Part shown: one piece after another, positions 24,701-35,934 of the stretch
Position numbering within the stretch: position 1 is the first letter of the stretch
Layout of the letters: the number at the start of each line of letters is the position of its first letter
Assembly (NCBI RefSeq): GCF_000005505.3
Contig: NC_016131.3
Location: 40,816,855 to 40,880,854 of the forward strand
Reading direction: 5' to 3'
Source: Brachypodium distachyon
Lineage: Eukaryota; Streptophyta; Magnoliopsida; Poales; Poaceae
Length of the DNA stretch: 64,000 nt
Translations under genes and position numbers: made by a program
Notes under the pieces: model-generated
The model's database searches: none
What the model was told of the DNA's origin: nothing
Seen by the model: the letters and a program-made list of their open reading frames with translations, nothing else

Positions 24701-25316
24701 TTGGCCCAATCGAACCTCAACAAATTCTGGGGTGTTCGTAGAATGCGGTGGAGATGACTTCTATGGAAGGGTTGAGGAGATATACGAACTACAATACCGC
24801 GGCCCCAAACCTCCAAAGGTCGATGTATTCAAATGTCGTTGGATCGATCCGAAACACGTTAACAAGGATGACACAATTGGCCTAGTCGAAGTAAAATGAG
24901 ACAGTGTCTTCGAATGCGAGGATGTACATATTGTGGCTCAACAAGCCACACAAGTTTATTTCCTTCCATACCCGTGCACTAAAGTGGCTTGCCTTCAGGG
25001 TTCGGATGTCGTGTACCACGTGCAGCCACATGGTAAACTACCATAACCAAATGACCAAGATTATCTGCCGCAAAGAGAGCCTGGCGACGAGTTTTTCCAA
25101 GAAGCTGGCGGGGACACAAGTGATTTCGTGGTACGGTATACCAATTCTCCGGGCACGGAAGTAGACAATGACGGTGAAGGTGACGAGGTTGATGGTGATG
25201 GTGACGACGACGATGAGGAATAGGCCAATGTTGATAGTGATGTTCAGAGTGATCTTGATGCGGCTCTTCTAGTTGATCCCGATGACGAAGACTACAATCC
25301 ATATGCCCATACTTAG
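21743..25316 (+). pseudogene. TNP2-type CACTA transposase gene, with in-frame stops
   Basis: The start MADPRWMYSG opens a transposase-associated domain with a CPCSRCNN cysteine cluster (21743-22009). The Tnp2 transposase domain follows, with DGFNPFG near 22710 and HCIDVMHTEKNVAEAL near 23360, where catalytic acidic residues are expected. The DUF4218 part (to 24285) includes MQHLIIHLPYEA and the DUF4216 part (24575-24896) includes GGGDDFYGRVEEIYELQY-like sequence, followed by an acidic tail. GT-AG introns lie at 24286-24363 and about 24485-24572. In-frame stops occur at 22010 (TGA), 23693 (TGA), 24897 (TGA), 25044 (TAA) and 25220 (TAG). Otherwise the frame is kept. The enzyme would cut the CACTA ends; this copy is inactive unless the stops are read through. 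Confidence 0.92.
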
Positions 25317-25649
25317 TTGTTTCTTTTGTTTACATCAAGTTGTAATCCGTCCTACTTAATTAGTTAGTTCGTTGAATCCCAACTTTACTGTATTGTACAT
25401 CATGTTGTTTCATTTGTTTACATTTAGTTGGTGTTTCTTTTGTTTACATCAAGATGTTGTTTCATTTGTTTACATCTACTTGTATAATCCGTCCTACTTA
25501 ATTAGTTAGTTCGATGAATCTCAACTTTACTTGTATTGTACATCAAGTTGTTTCATTTGTTTACATCAAGTTGTTGTTTCATTTATTTACATCTACTTGC
25601 ATAATCCGTACTAACTTGTTCACTTTTCCTCATGGCTGGTGATTGAACC

Positions 25650-27219
25650 ATGGTGGGCGGGCGTAGTACCTCTCAGAGGCGTGTCGAAGAGCTATACCCT
25701 CCGCCTAAAGTGAAGGCAAACCCCCCGAAGAAAACCGTTGCACGTAAATCAAAGGGCAAAGCCAGGAGGGAGCCCTCTCCCTTGCCGCCGCCACTCGATC
25801 CACTGTATGATCCTGAGGATGACAGGGAGGAGGAGATTCAGGAGGAGGTGAGGGAGATGGAGATGGAGATGGAGGCGGGGGACTTTGGTGAGCACGAGTT
25901 GCAGGATCACTCTGTTGGTACCTCCGCGGGAGCCTCAGCGGGGGCTGCCTCCAGCTCTGGTACAGACAAAGTGTACCAGCGTGGTCCTACTCGTCTCCCC
26001 ACCAAGCAGCCCTCTTGTGAAGCTGAGAAGCCGGTCATTCGTCCAACAGCCAAGATGTACCTTTCTTGATACTAGAATTCAGTTTACATCAAATTGTTGT
26101 TTCATTTATTAACTGCAATTGACTTGTCTTATCCTTGTGTAGGGGATGGGTGGTTGTTGCACCCGGGTGTTTTACGATGCAACCCAAGCCTGTGCTTGGG
26201 GTCCTCCTCAAGGAGCACTTCCCTGGCATGGTTCTTCTTGAAGGAAAGGAGGAGCCAGAGGTAGCCCGGACATGGGCAAACCACGTGGCCCAACCGGACT
26301 TTCAAGATAGAGAGAATCTGGTGTATGCGAACAAAGCCGAGCGGGTGAAGGGTGAATTTTGGGTAAGTCGCCTTCGCACAATGCATACATTAGTCAAAAC
26401 AATTGTAATGCAAAATATATAACTCATGAATGGATCCGTTTTGTCTAATTGCAGCGGTTCTTCAAGCTGGCGGAAGGCATTTATGATGCAACAATTGCAC
26501 GGCACTTCAAGGCAAGTGTGAAGAAGGCATTGTCCGAGATGTTCTATCACACACGTGCCTACTCCGTGAGGAAGTACTATGCCGAAGTGAAGAAACAGAA
26601 ATTGGACAAGGCACAATGTATCGTGACGCATCTTAAGCACGAACAGTACATGCAGGTAAAGTTAAATAAAGTGCATTTCCTTGCTTAATAAGGGCTAACG
26701 CTTAACTTCTTCGTGTTTGGGCTTGTACTTGTTCATTTAGGTTCCTCCGCACTGGTGCGTCTCGCACTTAAATGCCTGAAAGGCGCTGGTGGACTCTTGG
26801 TGCAGCCCGGAGTACGTGGAGACTTACGGGCTCCTTAGGGAGAGGAGGTTGGCGAACCCAAGCGGAATGCACCATCAAGCGAGCGTGAACCTGCACGGCT
26901 ACATCAACAACTATGTATGTGTTTTTCTCCCAAAAAGATCTTCATGTGCGAGCCTCACCCCTAACTATCTTGTTGTTGCTTGTTGTTTCAGGCGAAGGCT
27001 CATCCGGATAAAGAACGCCTCACCAGTTTCACGGCCGTTGACTACACCCTCACGGGAAAGGCGAGCACCGTGTCGGAGTACAGTGCGAACGCCCGCCCGA
27101 AGCCTACGCCACCCCGACTGACCATGCCAAGGTCACAGGCTACGCGGAGGTGTTTGAGGAGGTGCACGGCCCCGGGGCTGATCCTAGCCAGCACGACCTG
27201 GATGTGGAAGTGGTCGTGA
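25650..27219 (+). pseudogene. second CACTA gene (TNPA-like, plant transposase Ptta/En/Spm type), 5' part
   Basis: The first exon (25650-26066) encodes a basic, then acidic, Ser/Ala-rich N-terminus beginning MVGGRSTSQRR. Later exons encode GWVVVAPGCF (26148), FFKLAEGIYDATIARHF (26458), WCSPEYVETYG (26800) and a segment with LTGKAST (27046). These match the layout of the second protein of plant CACTA elements, which binds subterminal repeats in the studied cases. A stop at 26776-26778 and frame drift near the 3' part show decay. The gene is cut at 27343 by the inner Copia element and resumes at 35270. Confidence 0.8.
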
Positions 27220-27343
27220 GAACGTGAGGAGGCATGAAGAACGGAACGGCACCATTCCCAGCCTACCTCACCTGAAGGCTACTTCCACGAGCTCGAGTGC
27301 TAGTATACGCAGTCGTCCAGGTGCACGGCAGTTCTCACAGCAG

Positions 27344-27348
27344 GTTAG
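27344..27348. repeat. left target-site duplication GTTAG
   Basis: GTTAG precedes the inner Copia element and is repeated at 35192-35196 directly after it. Confidence 0.92.
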
Positions 27349-27979
27349 TGTGAAATCATAGGTGATGTGTAACATTGGTAAGTGTTTTAGATGAAACATT
27401 GATGTGGATACTTTGGATAATATGGATATTTATGCGATGACATGTATCTTGTTTGGACTTAGTGCTTTGCTAGTGGTGTGCTGATCTATTAGTTTCTTAT
27501 GTGAAAACATGGCGTGAGTTGTGTGGAACTTACCCTGAGTTAAGTCGTGGACTTGTGCTCGTACTGGTTATTTGTGTGTTCGCTTTCAGGTGTTGCCGGA
27601 GCTAGAGGAACATGGTCGATGACGGGATCGAGGGACGAAACTTGGGAGAAGCTGAGGTCGAGGATCAAGGTCATGCGGGACGTTCGTGCGAAGGATCAAC
27701 GGAAGTGAAGGCTACGATGATCCGGGAGGGCACCGGTTTGTCGTAATTGTTTATACCGGATATGTACGGTATTGGAGATATTCGATACGTGATGGTCGAG
27801 TTTTGAAGACATCACAAGAAGAGTTGATGGCACGGAGTGGCATCGACGTGAAGATATGTAGGTCCAGCCGTGGCTGGATGAGAGCTGTTTAAAGATTAAA
27901 TAGTAGCGTCATCAAAATGGCGTCGGATGGAAAAGTGGTCTACATGAAAGTTGTGCGCGTCGTCGAGACGAACAACTTT
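27349..27979 (+). repeat. 5' LTR of inner Copia element, 3' half deleted
   Basis: Starts TGTGAAATCATAGG and follows 33849-34478 up to AACAACTTT, where it jumps straight into gag. About 713 bp of LTR, the primer binding site and the leader are missing. Confidence 0.93.
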
Positions 27980-29557
27980 GCTCATTCTTCTTTGTCTCAA
28001 CTAACTGATGAACAGCTAGAGCAATACCCGGAGGAAGAATTGGCACTCCTCACCTCTCGTTTTACACGTGCCCTGCAAAATGTTCGTTCAAGAAAGAGAG
28101 GTGGGAACAATGCTCCAAGGTGCTTTGAATGTGGTGATCCAAATCACTTTCGCCAAAATTGTCCTAAATTCTTATCCAAGATGGCGAAAGAAGAAAATGG
28201 GGAGGACAAGAAGAAGAAGCGCTCCTTCAACATCAAGAATAAAAAGAGGGGCGACTTTGCTCGAGTGGTGGCTCACAGTATTTTCTCTGTAATCAATGAA
28301 TATGGTGAACCATGCTTGAGTGATGTGGATATCGAGTCTGATGAAGATGATGCATCCAAAGGCAAGTGCGACATTAATGGGATGTGTCTTATGGCTAGCA
28401 ACAAGAGTGTTACCACCTGCGACGACTACGACAGTGACAGCAACAATGAGGTAGAACTTTCTTATGATGAATTACTTAAAAGTGCTAGTAAATTGAGTTC
28501 CTTGCTTGATCATGCTACTAAAAGAATTAAGAAATATGACTTGAAAATTGCATCCTTGAATTCTGAAATTACTAAACTTAAGTTTATGAATCCTGATGAT
28601 GATTCCTACAAGTCTTGTGATTCTATATATTCTGAGCTTACCTCTTTGCGTTCTATTCATGATGATACTCTTGATAAGCTTAGAGTTGCATTAGAAAACA
28701 ATGAGAAACCTATTGTGCATAAACGTAAACAAATTAATGATGCTAGCATGGATACTTCTGATTTGACAGATTCAATTTCTTGTAATAATTGTCATATTCT
28801 TGAATTGAAGTTGAAAGATGCAAATGCTAGGGTTTCTCATGTTGAAAATCCTTTACACATCCATGAGGTTTCTTTGTGCGCTAATTGTAAAAGTGGAAAA
28901 CAAATCATGGATAGTGCTTGTGATAATTGTATTGCCCTGTCTCACCAAGTTAATTATTTACAAGCATCTTTGCAGAAATTTTCTAGTGGGCACAAAAATC
29001 TGAATATGATCTTAGATAAGTCTAAAGTGAGTAAGAACAAGACCGGACTTGGTTTTAATGCATATGCTCATTTTAATGCTAATCCACCCACTATAGTTAA
29101 GTCACTAGGCAATGGAATTTTTGAAACAACTGACAAGCCAACCAATGTGATTTTTAGATCTGCTGGCATCATGTCTAATGATACTTCAACAAGTGCAAAT
29201 GTAGGTCATACATCACATGCTAAACCTGGAAGTAGGTACACTTGCACTTATTGTAATAAACCTGGACATGTTGTAGGTTCTTGTTTTAGACTAGCTAGAG
29301 TAATTAAAAAGGAAAGAAAACATGTTAGATCTAATTCCTTTAATGCACATTATGCTCATGATAAAACTACTACTCCCCGTTATGTGCCTAGGGTGAATGT
29401 TTTACCTTCCGTTTCCACTTGCACGAGGCATGTACAATCTGTCCCAATGTATAAAGAAACTCGTGCTCTGCCTACTCGTTGTGTATCTCAGTACTGGATA
29501 CCTAAAAGCTTTTTATCTAACCCCAGTACTGAGATCTCGGCATGTGTTTGTTTGTAG
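27917..29557 (+). CDS. gag: truncated gag fused in frame to LTR sequence
   Basis: The frame opens with about 21 residues encoded by LTR sequence (MASDGKVVYMKVV...) and passes at 27979 into gag without a stop. Gag carries a CCHC knuckle CFECGDPNHFRQNC near 28120, a Lys/Arg-rich segment, an acidic part with coiled-coil-like heptads (28450-28740), cysteine pairs near 28880-28935 and a second knuckle-like CTYCNKPGHVVGSC near 29240. It ends at TAG 29555-29557. The N-terminal gag core is lost, so the product could not assemble particles in the usual way. Pol continues in the same frame after the stop. Confidence 0.85.
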   Translation: MASDGKVVYMKVVRVVETNNFAHSSLSQLTDEQLEQYPEEELALLTSRFTRALQNVRSRKRGGNNAPRCFECGDPNHFRQNCPKFLSKMAKEENGEDKKKKRSFNIKNKKRGDFARVVAHSIFSVINEYGEPCLSDVDIESDEDDASKGKCDINGMCLMASNKSVTTCDDYDSDSNNEVELSYDELLKSASKLSSLLDHATKRIKKYDLKIASLNSEITKLKFMNPDDDSYKSCDSIYSELTSLRSIHDDTLDKLRVALENNEKPIVHKRKQINDASMDTSDLTDSISCNNCHILELKLKDANARVSHVENPLHIHEVSLCANCKSGKQIMDSACDNCIALSHQVNYLQASLQKFSSGHKNLNMILDKSKVSKNKTGLGFNAYAHFNANPPTIVKSLGNGIFETTDKPTNVIFRSAGIMSNDTSTSANVGHTSHAKPGSRYTCTYCNKPGHVVGSCFRLARVIKKERKHVRSNSFNAHYAHDKTTTPRYVPRVNVLPSVSTCTRHVQSVPMYKETRALPTRCVSQYWIPKSFLSNPSTEISACVCL

Positions 29558-29566
29558 GCACTTCGC

Positions 29567-32500
29567 GTGAGGAAGGAGAACATATGGCTAGTGGACTCCG
29601 GTTGTTCTCGTCACATGACCGGTGATAAAAATTGGTTCTCCTTCCTCAAACGTGCATCTCGGGCTGAAAGTGTAACCTATGGAGATGCTTCTACCTCTAT
29701 TGTTGTTGGGAAAGGTACAGTAAAGGTAACCGACAATTTTGTGTTCAAAGATGTTGCTTTGGTTGAAAATCTAAAATACAATTTATTGTCGGTTTCCCAA
29801 ATGATTGATGAGGATCTTGAAGTATCTTTCAAGAAGAGTGCTTGCAAAGTTTTAGATGCTTCGGGTGATCTTGTTTTTGATATATCACGCTTTGGGAAAG
29901 TTTTTAAGGCTGATTTTCATGCTGCTTCAAATGCAAAATTTAGGTGTCTAGTTGCCAACACATCTATAGATTTATTATTTTGGCATCGTAGACTTGGGCA
30001 TATTGGTTTTGATCATCTTACTCGCATTAGTGGTATGAATGTCTTAAATGGTTTGCCTAAACTTAAGGGAGAAAAACATGTTGTATGCTCTTCTTGTAGA
30101 CATGGTAAGATGGTTGCAGGTTCTCATGCACGCATTACTGGTGTCATGACTGATGCTCCAGGACAGCTTCTACACCTTGATACAGTTGGTCCATCAAGAG
30201 TACAATCTTTTGGTGGTAAGTGGTATGTTCTGGTGATTGTTGATGATTATTCAAGATATTCTTGGGTTTATTTTATGGCATCTAAGGATGAGGCTTTTAG
30301 TCATTTTAAGAGTCTTGTGAATAGATTAAGTGTTGAGCACCCAGGATCTTTGAAAACTATCAGGAGTGATAATGGAACTGAATTTAAGAATTCATATTTT
30401 AATCAGTTTTGCGATGAACTTGTCATTGAACATCAATTTTCTGCACCTTATGTACCACAACAAAATGGTGTAGTGGAGCGTAAGAATCGAACTCTAGTTG
30501 AGATGGCCCGTACTATGCTTGATGAATTTTCTACTCCTAGAAAGTTTTGGGCTGAAGCTATATCTACTGGTTGTTATGTTTCAAATCGTGTGTTCTTGAG
30601 ATCCAAAATTGGTAAAACGCCATATGAACTACGATTTGAACGTAAACCTGTTATATCTCACCTAAGAGTTTTTGGATGCAAATGCTTTGTTCTTAAATCT
30701 GGCAATCTAGATAAGTTTGAGTCTAGATTATATGATGGCATGTTTCTTGGATATCCTGCTCATTCACGTGGTTACCGTGTTTATGTTTACGAGACTAACC
30801 GACTAATGGAAACCAGTGAAGTGACTTTTGATGAGGCTAGTTCTGGCTCTAGTCCTCTTGTTTCTAATGCAGGAACATATGTTCAGGGTGAGGGAATATT
30901 TTTGGATGATGAAGATGATGAGGAGAATGGCGTGCCCCCTGCTATCCATGCACCATCTGTAGCTGTTCCTACACCTACTACTACTGCTGCTACAGTTGAT
31001 CACCCTCAGGAGACTACCTCGACTACTCAAGCTGGGGTTGAGCAAGCTGCTGAGTCAAATATTTCAGCACCCCGACACATTCAAAAGAGGCACCCTCTTG
31101 AACAGATTATTGGAAGCATGACTGAGAGAGTCACACGGTCAAGGTTTATCGATTCTAACTCTCACAATCATTCTGCATTTGTTGCTTCTTTTGAGCCCAA
31201 AGATATATCTCATGCATTTACTGATGAATCGTGGATCAATGCCATGCATGAGGAATTAGAAAATTTTGAGCGTAACCAAGTTTGGACTCTTATTTCACCA
31301 CCTCCAGGTCATACCCTTATTGGTACACGTTGGGTTTTTAAAAACAAACAAAGTGAGGATGGTGTTATTGTTCGCAACAAGGCTAGGTTGGTTGCTCAAG
31401 GTTTTACTCAAATTGAGGGTCTTGATTTTGATGAAACTTTTGCCCCTGTTGCTAAATTAGAAGCTATAAGAATTTATTGGCATTTGCTGCATCTAAAGGT
31501 TTCAAGCTTTATCAAATGGATGTTAAAAGTGCTTTTCTCAATGGCTTCATTGATGAGGAGGTTTATGTTAAGCAACCACCGGGTTTTGAGAATCCAAACT
31601 TCCCAAACCATGTTTATAAACTCTCAAAGGCTTTGTATGGTTTAAAACAAGCCCCACGTGCATGGTATGATAGGTTAAAATTTTTTTTACTTGAAAAGGG
31701 GTTTACCATGGGAAATGTTGATAAAACCTTATTTGTACTCAAGCATGGCAATGATCAACTCTTCGTACAAGTTTATGTTGATGATATTATCTTTGGGTGT
31801 GCCTCTCATGCTTTGGTGTCAGAATTTTCAGAAACTATAAGCAAGGAATTTGAGATGAGCATGATGGGCGAACTTACTTACTTTTTGGGGCTGCAAATCA
31901 AGCAAACAAAGGAGGGCACCTTTGTACATCAAAGTAAATATACGGAGGATCTGCTACGTCGTTTTGGGATGGAAAACTGCAAGCCTATTATGACACCAAT
32001 GGGATCTACGATGTCGCTTGATCTTGATGAGGATGGTGAACCTGTTGACCAAAAGATGTATAGGAGTATGATTGGTTCACTTCTTTATCTTGCTGCCTCT
32101 AGACCGGATATACAATTTTCTGTATGCTTGTGTGCACGGTTTCAAGCTTCTCCACGTACATCACATTTACAAGCTGTCAAGAGGATTTTCAGGTATCTAC
32201 ATGGCACCCAATCTTTTGGCATTTGGCTTTCTGCTTCCTCTAGTATTATATTGCGTGCATTTTCGGATGCTGATTTTGGAGGTTGTAGAATTGATAGAAA
32301 TAGTACATCTGGTACATGCTTATTTTTGGGTGATTCTTTAGTACTTTGGTCTTCTAAGAAACAAAGTTCTGTTGCACAGTCTACTGCTGAAAGTGAATAT
32401 GCAGCTGCTGCTTGCTGTTGCTCACAGATTTTATGGATAATAGCTACAATGAAAGATTATGGGGTTATTTTAGAAACTGTATCACTTTATTGTGATAACA

Positions 32501-32727
32501 CTAGTGCTATATGTATTGCTAAAAACCCAGTGCAACATTCTAGAACTAAGCACATAGATATAAGATATCATTTTCTTAGAGATCATGTTGAAAAAGAAAA
32601 TGTTGTGCTCAACTTTATAGATACCGAACGTCAATTGGCAGACATTTTTACTAAACCATTGGATTCTTCTCAGTTTGCTTTTCTTCGAGGTGAACTTGGA
32701 GTAATCAAACCATACGGGATGGTTTGA
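29567..32727 (+). pseudogene. pol: pol of inner Copia element, one frameshift
   Basis: In order, the gene encodes the protease motif [12 protein letters not shown] (29588), GAG-pre-integrase with FWHRRLGH (29980), the integrase core with [18 protein letters not shown] and [12 protein letters not shown], an acidic linker, RT with WVFKNKQ and [11 protein letters not shown], the catalytic YVDD box near 31771, and RNase H with DADFGG, STAESEYAAA and DIRYHFLRD. A single-base loss near 31468 shifts the frame within RT, so the product is split between 29567-31645 and 31477-32727. No other disruption was found. Confidence 0.93.
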
Positions 32728-33400
32728 GGGAGAGTTTGTTCTTCGTGTACGATATGTAAAATATCTTTTCACTTGCTTATTTTTCGTTCTTTTATCTTTA
32801 ATAAATAAAAAATCTGAAAAAGTAACGAGCATTGTATTCCATCCTGAAATGACATTTTTGCAACCACGTTTATGTTTTGAGGACATTGTCATTTTATATG
32901 TATGCTCGTATGAAATAGTCTATCACATGACTTCTAATACGAATAATAACTTGAACTAAATCTTGTCATGGTTAAACTTTGTTAGCTATTTTGGTCTTGG
33001 ATACTTAATTACTAGCAATTATGAAAATATAATGGTATCAAGGTTCCAAATATACAAAGACACGTGGTGTCAAGAAATTTTTACTAAATAAATATGCCAA
33101 TGTCGCAGTACATCTTCACGAGACTGCTTACCATTGCACTTTGGTATGAACTTGGAGGTTGCTGTGTTTATTGAAACCTTTGTCTTAAGCTTATGATTGC
33201 TTATCATTGCCTTAAGCTTCTGATTGTTAATCATTACACTCTGGACATAGGCTTGGCATGGTGTTTTAAATATAGGCTTGGCAAGGTTGCATTGACTTGG
33301 CATATAAATTCAATGAAAATAAATATTATACTTTTATAAAGTGCTTTGTTTAATGTAATGTGCTGCAAGTTATTTTGTATTCAAATATTGATGTAGTTGA

Positions 33401-33848
33401 CAGGGGGAGACCATGTCTTGCAATAAATCGTAAAAATACTTGAGTTTTAGTCATGTGTAGATTACATCATACTTATATACATGTCGAGTACAACTACTTT
33501 TTACATGAGTTGGATGCACAATTATCATGTTCATGATGTTTCATAATGCTCATTACAACAAAGAAAAATGAAATATAAAAAAAAATCGCTTTTAGTTTAA
33601 TTTTTTTTTTGAAGCGGGGGAAATATTTTTGTGTGGTTTTGATGAAATTCATTGTCAAAGGGGGAGAGATTTCAACACATATACATACCATATTTTACCT
33701 TTATTGGTGTTTCTCCAACTTTTTGAGGTTTTTCATTTTCCTTTCAAACCTTGAAAATCTCAGAGTTAAGTGAATGTGTATGCCAATCAATGTTCAATGT
33801 TTAGTGTTGTTAAGGAGATGTTGGCAATGTTTTCATCAAGGGGGAGAT
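33401..33848 (+). promoter_or_regulatory. multiple polypurine tracts before the 3' LTR
   Basis: CAGGGGGAGA (33401), AAGCGGGGGAAA (33612), AAGGGGGAGAGAT (33659) and AAGGGGGAGAT (33838) precede the 3' LTR. The last one touches the LTR and is the likely primer for plus-strand synthesis. Repeated tracts are a known Sirevirus trait. Confidence 0.8.
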
Positions 33849-35191
33849 TGTGAAATCATAAGTGATGTGTAACATTGGAAGTGTTTTAGATGAAACATTG
33901 ATGTGGATACTTTGGATAATATGGATATTTATGTGATGACATGTATCTTGTTTGGACTTAGTGCTTTGCTAGTGGTGTGCTGATCCATTAGTTTCTTATG
34001 TGAAAACATGGCGTGAGTTGTGTGGAACTTATCCTGAATCAAGTCGTGGACTTGTGCTCGTACTGGTTATTTGTGTGTTCGCTTTCAGGTGTTACCGAAG
34101 CTAGAGGAACATGATCGATAATGGGATCGAGGGACGAAGCTTGGGAGAAGCTGAGGTTGATGATCAAGGTCATGCGGGACGTTCGTGCGAAGGAACAACG
34201 GAAGTGAAGGCTACGATGATCCGGGAGGGCACCGGTTTGTCGTAATTGTTTATACCGGATATGTACGGTATTGGAGATATTCGATACGTGATGGTCGAGT
34301 TTTGAAGACATCACAAGAAGAGTTGATGGCACGGAGTGGCATCGACGTGAAGATATGTAGGTCCAGCCGTGGCTGGATGAGAGCTGTTTAAAGATTAAAC
34401 AGTAGCGTCATCAAGATGGCGTCGGATGGAAAATTGGTCTACATGAAAGTTGTGTGTGTCGTCGAGACGAACAACTTTACTTTTGGAGTCATCTCAATCC
34501 GAGGTTTTATGCGGGCCCCACGGGCAAAATACCGACCGGGACAGAGAAGTTCGTGTTGGATTCGGACTCGGTTTAGGGTCGCGAATTTTCCCTTATAAAT
34601 AGAGGGCATCCTAGGTAGGGTTTTATTAAGGACGTGAGGGAACTCAGAGCTTTGGATCTAGATCAATTCTTGGAGAGTTTTTGGATGCATGGTTGCATCT
34701 TTTGTAATCGATCAACATCGTTGCAATAAAGAGATTCGTTGGCGGTATCATCTCTGTTCTTCTCGGATCTTCGTGGATTCTTCGTGCTAGATCTTTCTAA
34801 CACTTTGGTGCAAGTTCATCACGAGTTCAGAATAGTTTGCTGCAGGTTTATCACGAGATCAAGTGAAAATTGCGATTAATTCATCTTTCTTGTTATTCCT
34901 CGAAATTGGTTTTAGATTAATCCTCGTAACTTTCTGTCAGCTGTTACTATTTTGAATATATCTTTTGATTGGTACGTACGATTGAGCTGATTCTTGTTGC
35001 GTTGGTTAGATAATTTCAATACCTTTCTTTTGCATACTCATACGTATTTTTTGGTTCATCCAATGAAAAGTTACGGCTGTTTTACTATCACGGACAGAAA
35101 GGTGATTTAGGGTTTGAACTTTCGGGAAAAGTTTTAATTTGCTTCCGTGCAATCTTTCACCCCCCCTCTGATTGCCTATCTCGATCTCACA
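33849..35191 (+). repeat. 3' LTR of inner Copia element, complete
   Basis: Starts TGTGAAATCATAAG and ends TCTCACA. A CTTATAAATAGAGG box at about 34591 is a good TATA box for the LTR promoter. It provides the reference for the deletion in the 5' LTR. Confidence 0.93.
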
Positions 35192-35196
35192 GTTAG
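35192..35196. repeat. right target-site duplication GTTAG
   Basis: Second copy of the 5-bp duplication of the inner Copia element. Confidence 0.92.
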
Positions 35197-35269
35197 TGTT
35201 TCTTCATTCACCAGCTCGTGTCTTTTCACATTTCATTGTAACGACAATGAACTTGTAATGGCATTGCAG

Positions 35270-35811
35270 GAGGTGGAGAGTATGGTGGCGGCTCAGGTGC
35301 AGGCTCAGATGGAGGCTCAGAGGCAGGCTCAGGATGCTTAGATCCAGGCTCATGTGGCGGCTCAGGTCCAGGCTCAGATGGCTCAGATGCAGGCTCAGAT
35401 GCAAGCCGCACTGAGGGCTTAGTACGACCACCTTAGGGTATGTTTACCGCACATAATATCCAAGAAATCATGGTATTAGTTCCGTAACTGCAACTCTTTG
35501 TCTTTTCAATATGCAGCCGTACCTCGCCGCCACCTCTCAAGAGCCGCCTACAGCACCACCGCCATTCGACTTGGCATTTGTCAATCTCCAGATTGAGCAT
35601 GCTCCACAGCCTTCTCCACAGACTCCAGTGAGTTCACTCGAAACATTTTAATCTCCATTCATGACTTTTCTTGCTTTCGTTGAGGGTTGGGGTCAATGCC
35701 TAATCATCTGTGCAACAGCATCAATCCGGCCGTGGCTCGAACGACCCTTCTTCACACGCAAGCCTTGCTGGAGGCAACCCTTCTGGCCAGTCACCTACTC
35801 CTAGGCACTGA
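35270..35811 (+). pseudogene. second CACTA gene, 3' part
   Basis: Three exons are supported by GT-AG signals: 35270 to about 35421, encoding Ala/Gln heptad-like repeats (VAAQVQAQMEAQRQAQ), with a TAG stop at 35339; 35517-35627, Pro-rich; and 35719-35811, ending GGNPSGQSPTPRH and TGA. The Ala/Gln/Met repeat followed by a Pro/Ser-rich tail is the usual end of this protein. Together with 25650-27219 it forms one gene split by the inner Copia element. Confidence 0.7.
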
Positions 35812-35934
35812 TTTGGGTAAGTTGCCACAAACTTATCTCATCTCGAGGTCCTTTGTTTTGAAAACTTACTTTCTTGTCTCCACACATAGAACTGCATAAC
35901 CTAGCATCACATAGTGACATAGATCACCTTTTAG

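Larger units (their letters stand above)
27349..35191 (+). mobile_element. inner Sirevirus-like Copia retrotransposon
   Basis: A 7.8-kb element has an intact 3' LTR (33849-35191), a 5' LTR shortened to its first 631 bases, a truncated gag, an almost open pol and several polypurine tracts before the 3' LTR. The 5-bp duplication GTTAG flanks it. The two LTR segments are nearly identical (a few substitutions and one indel in 630 bases), so the insertion is young relative to the outer element. Loss of the primer binding site makes it non-autonomous. Confidence 0.95.
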
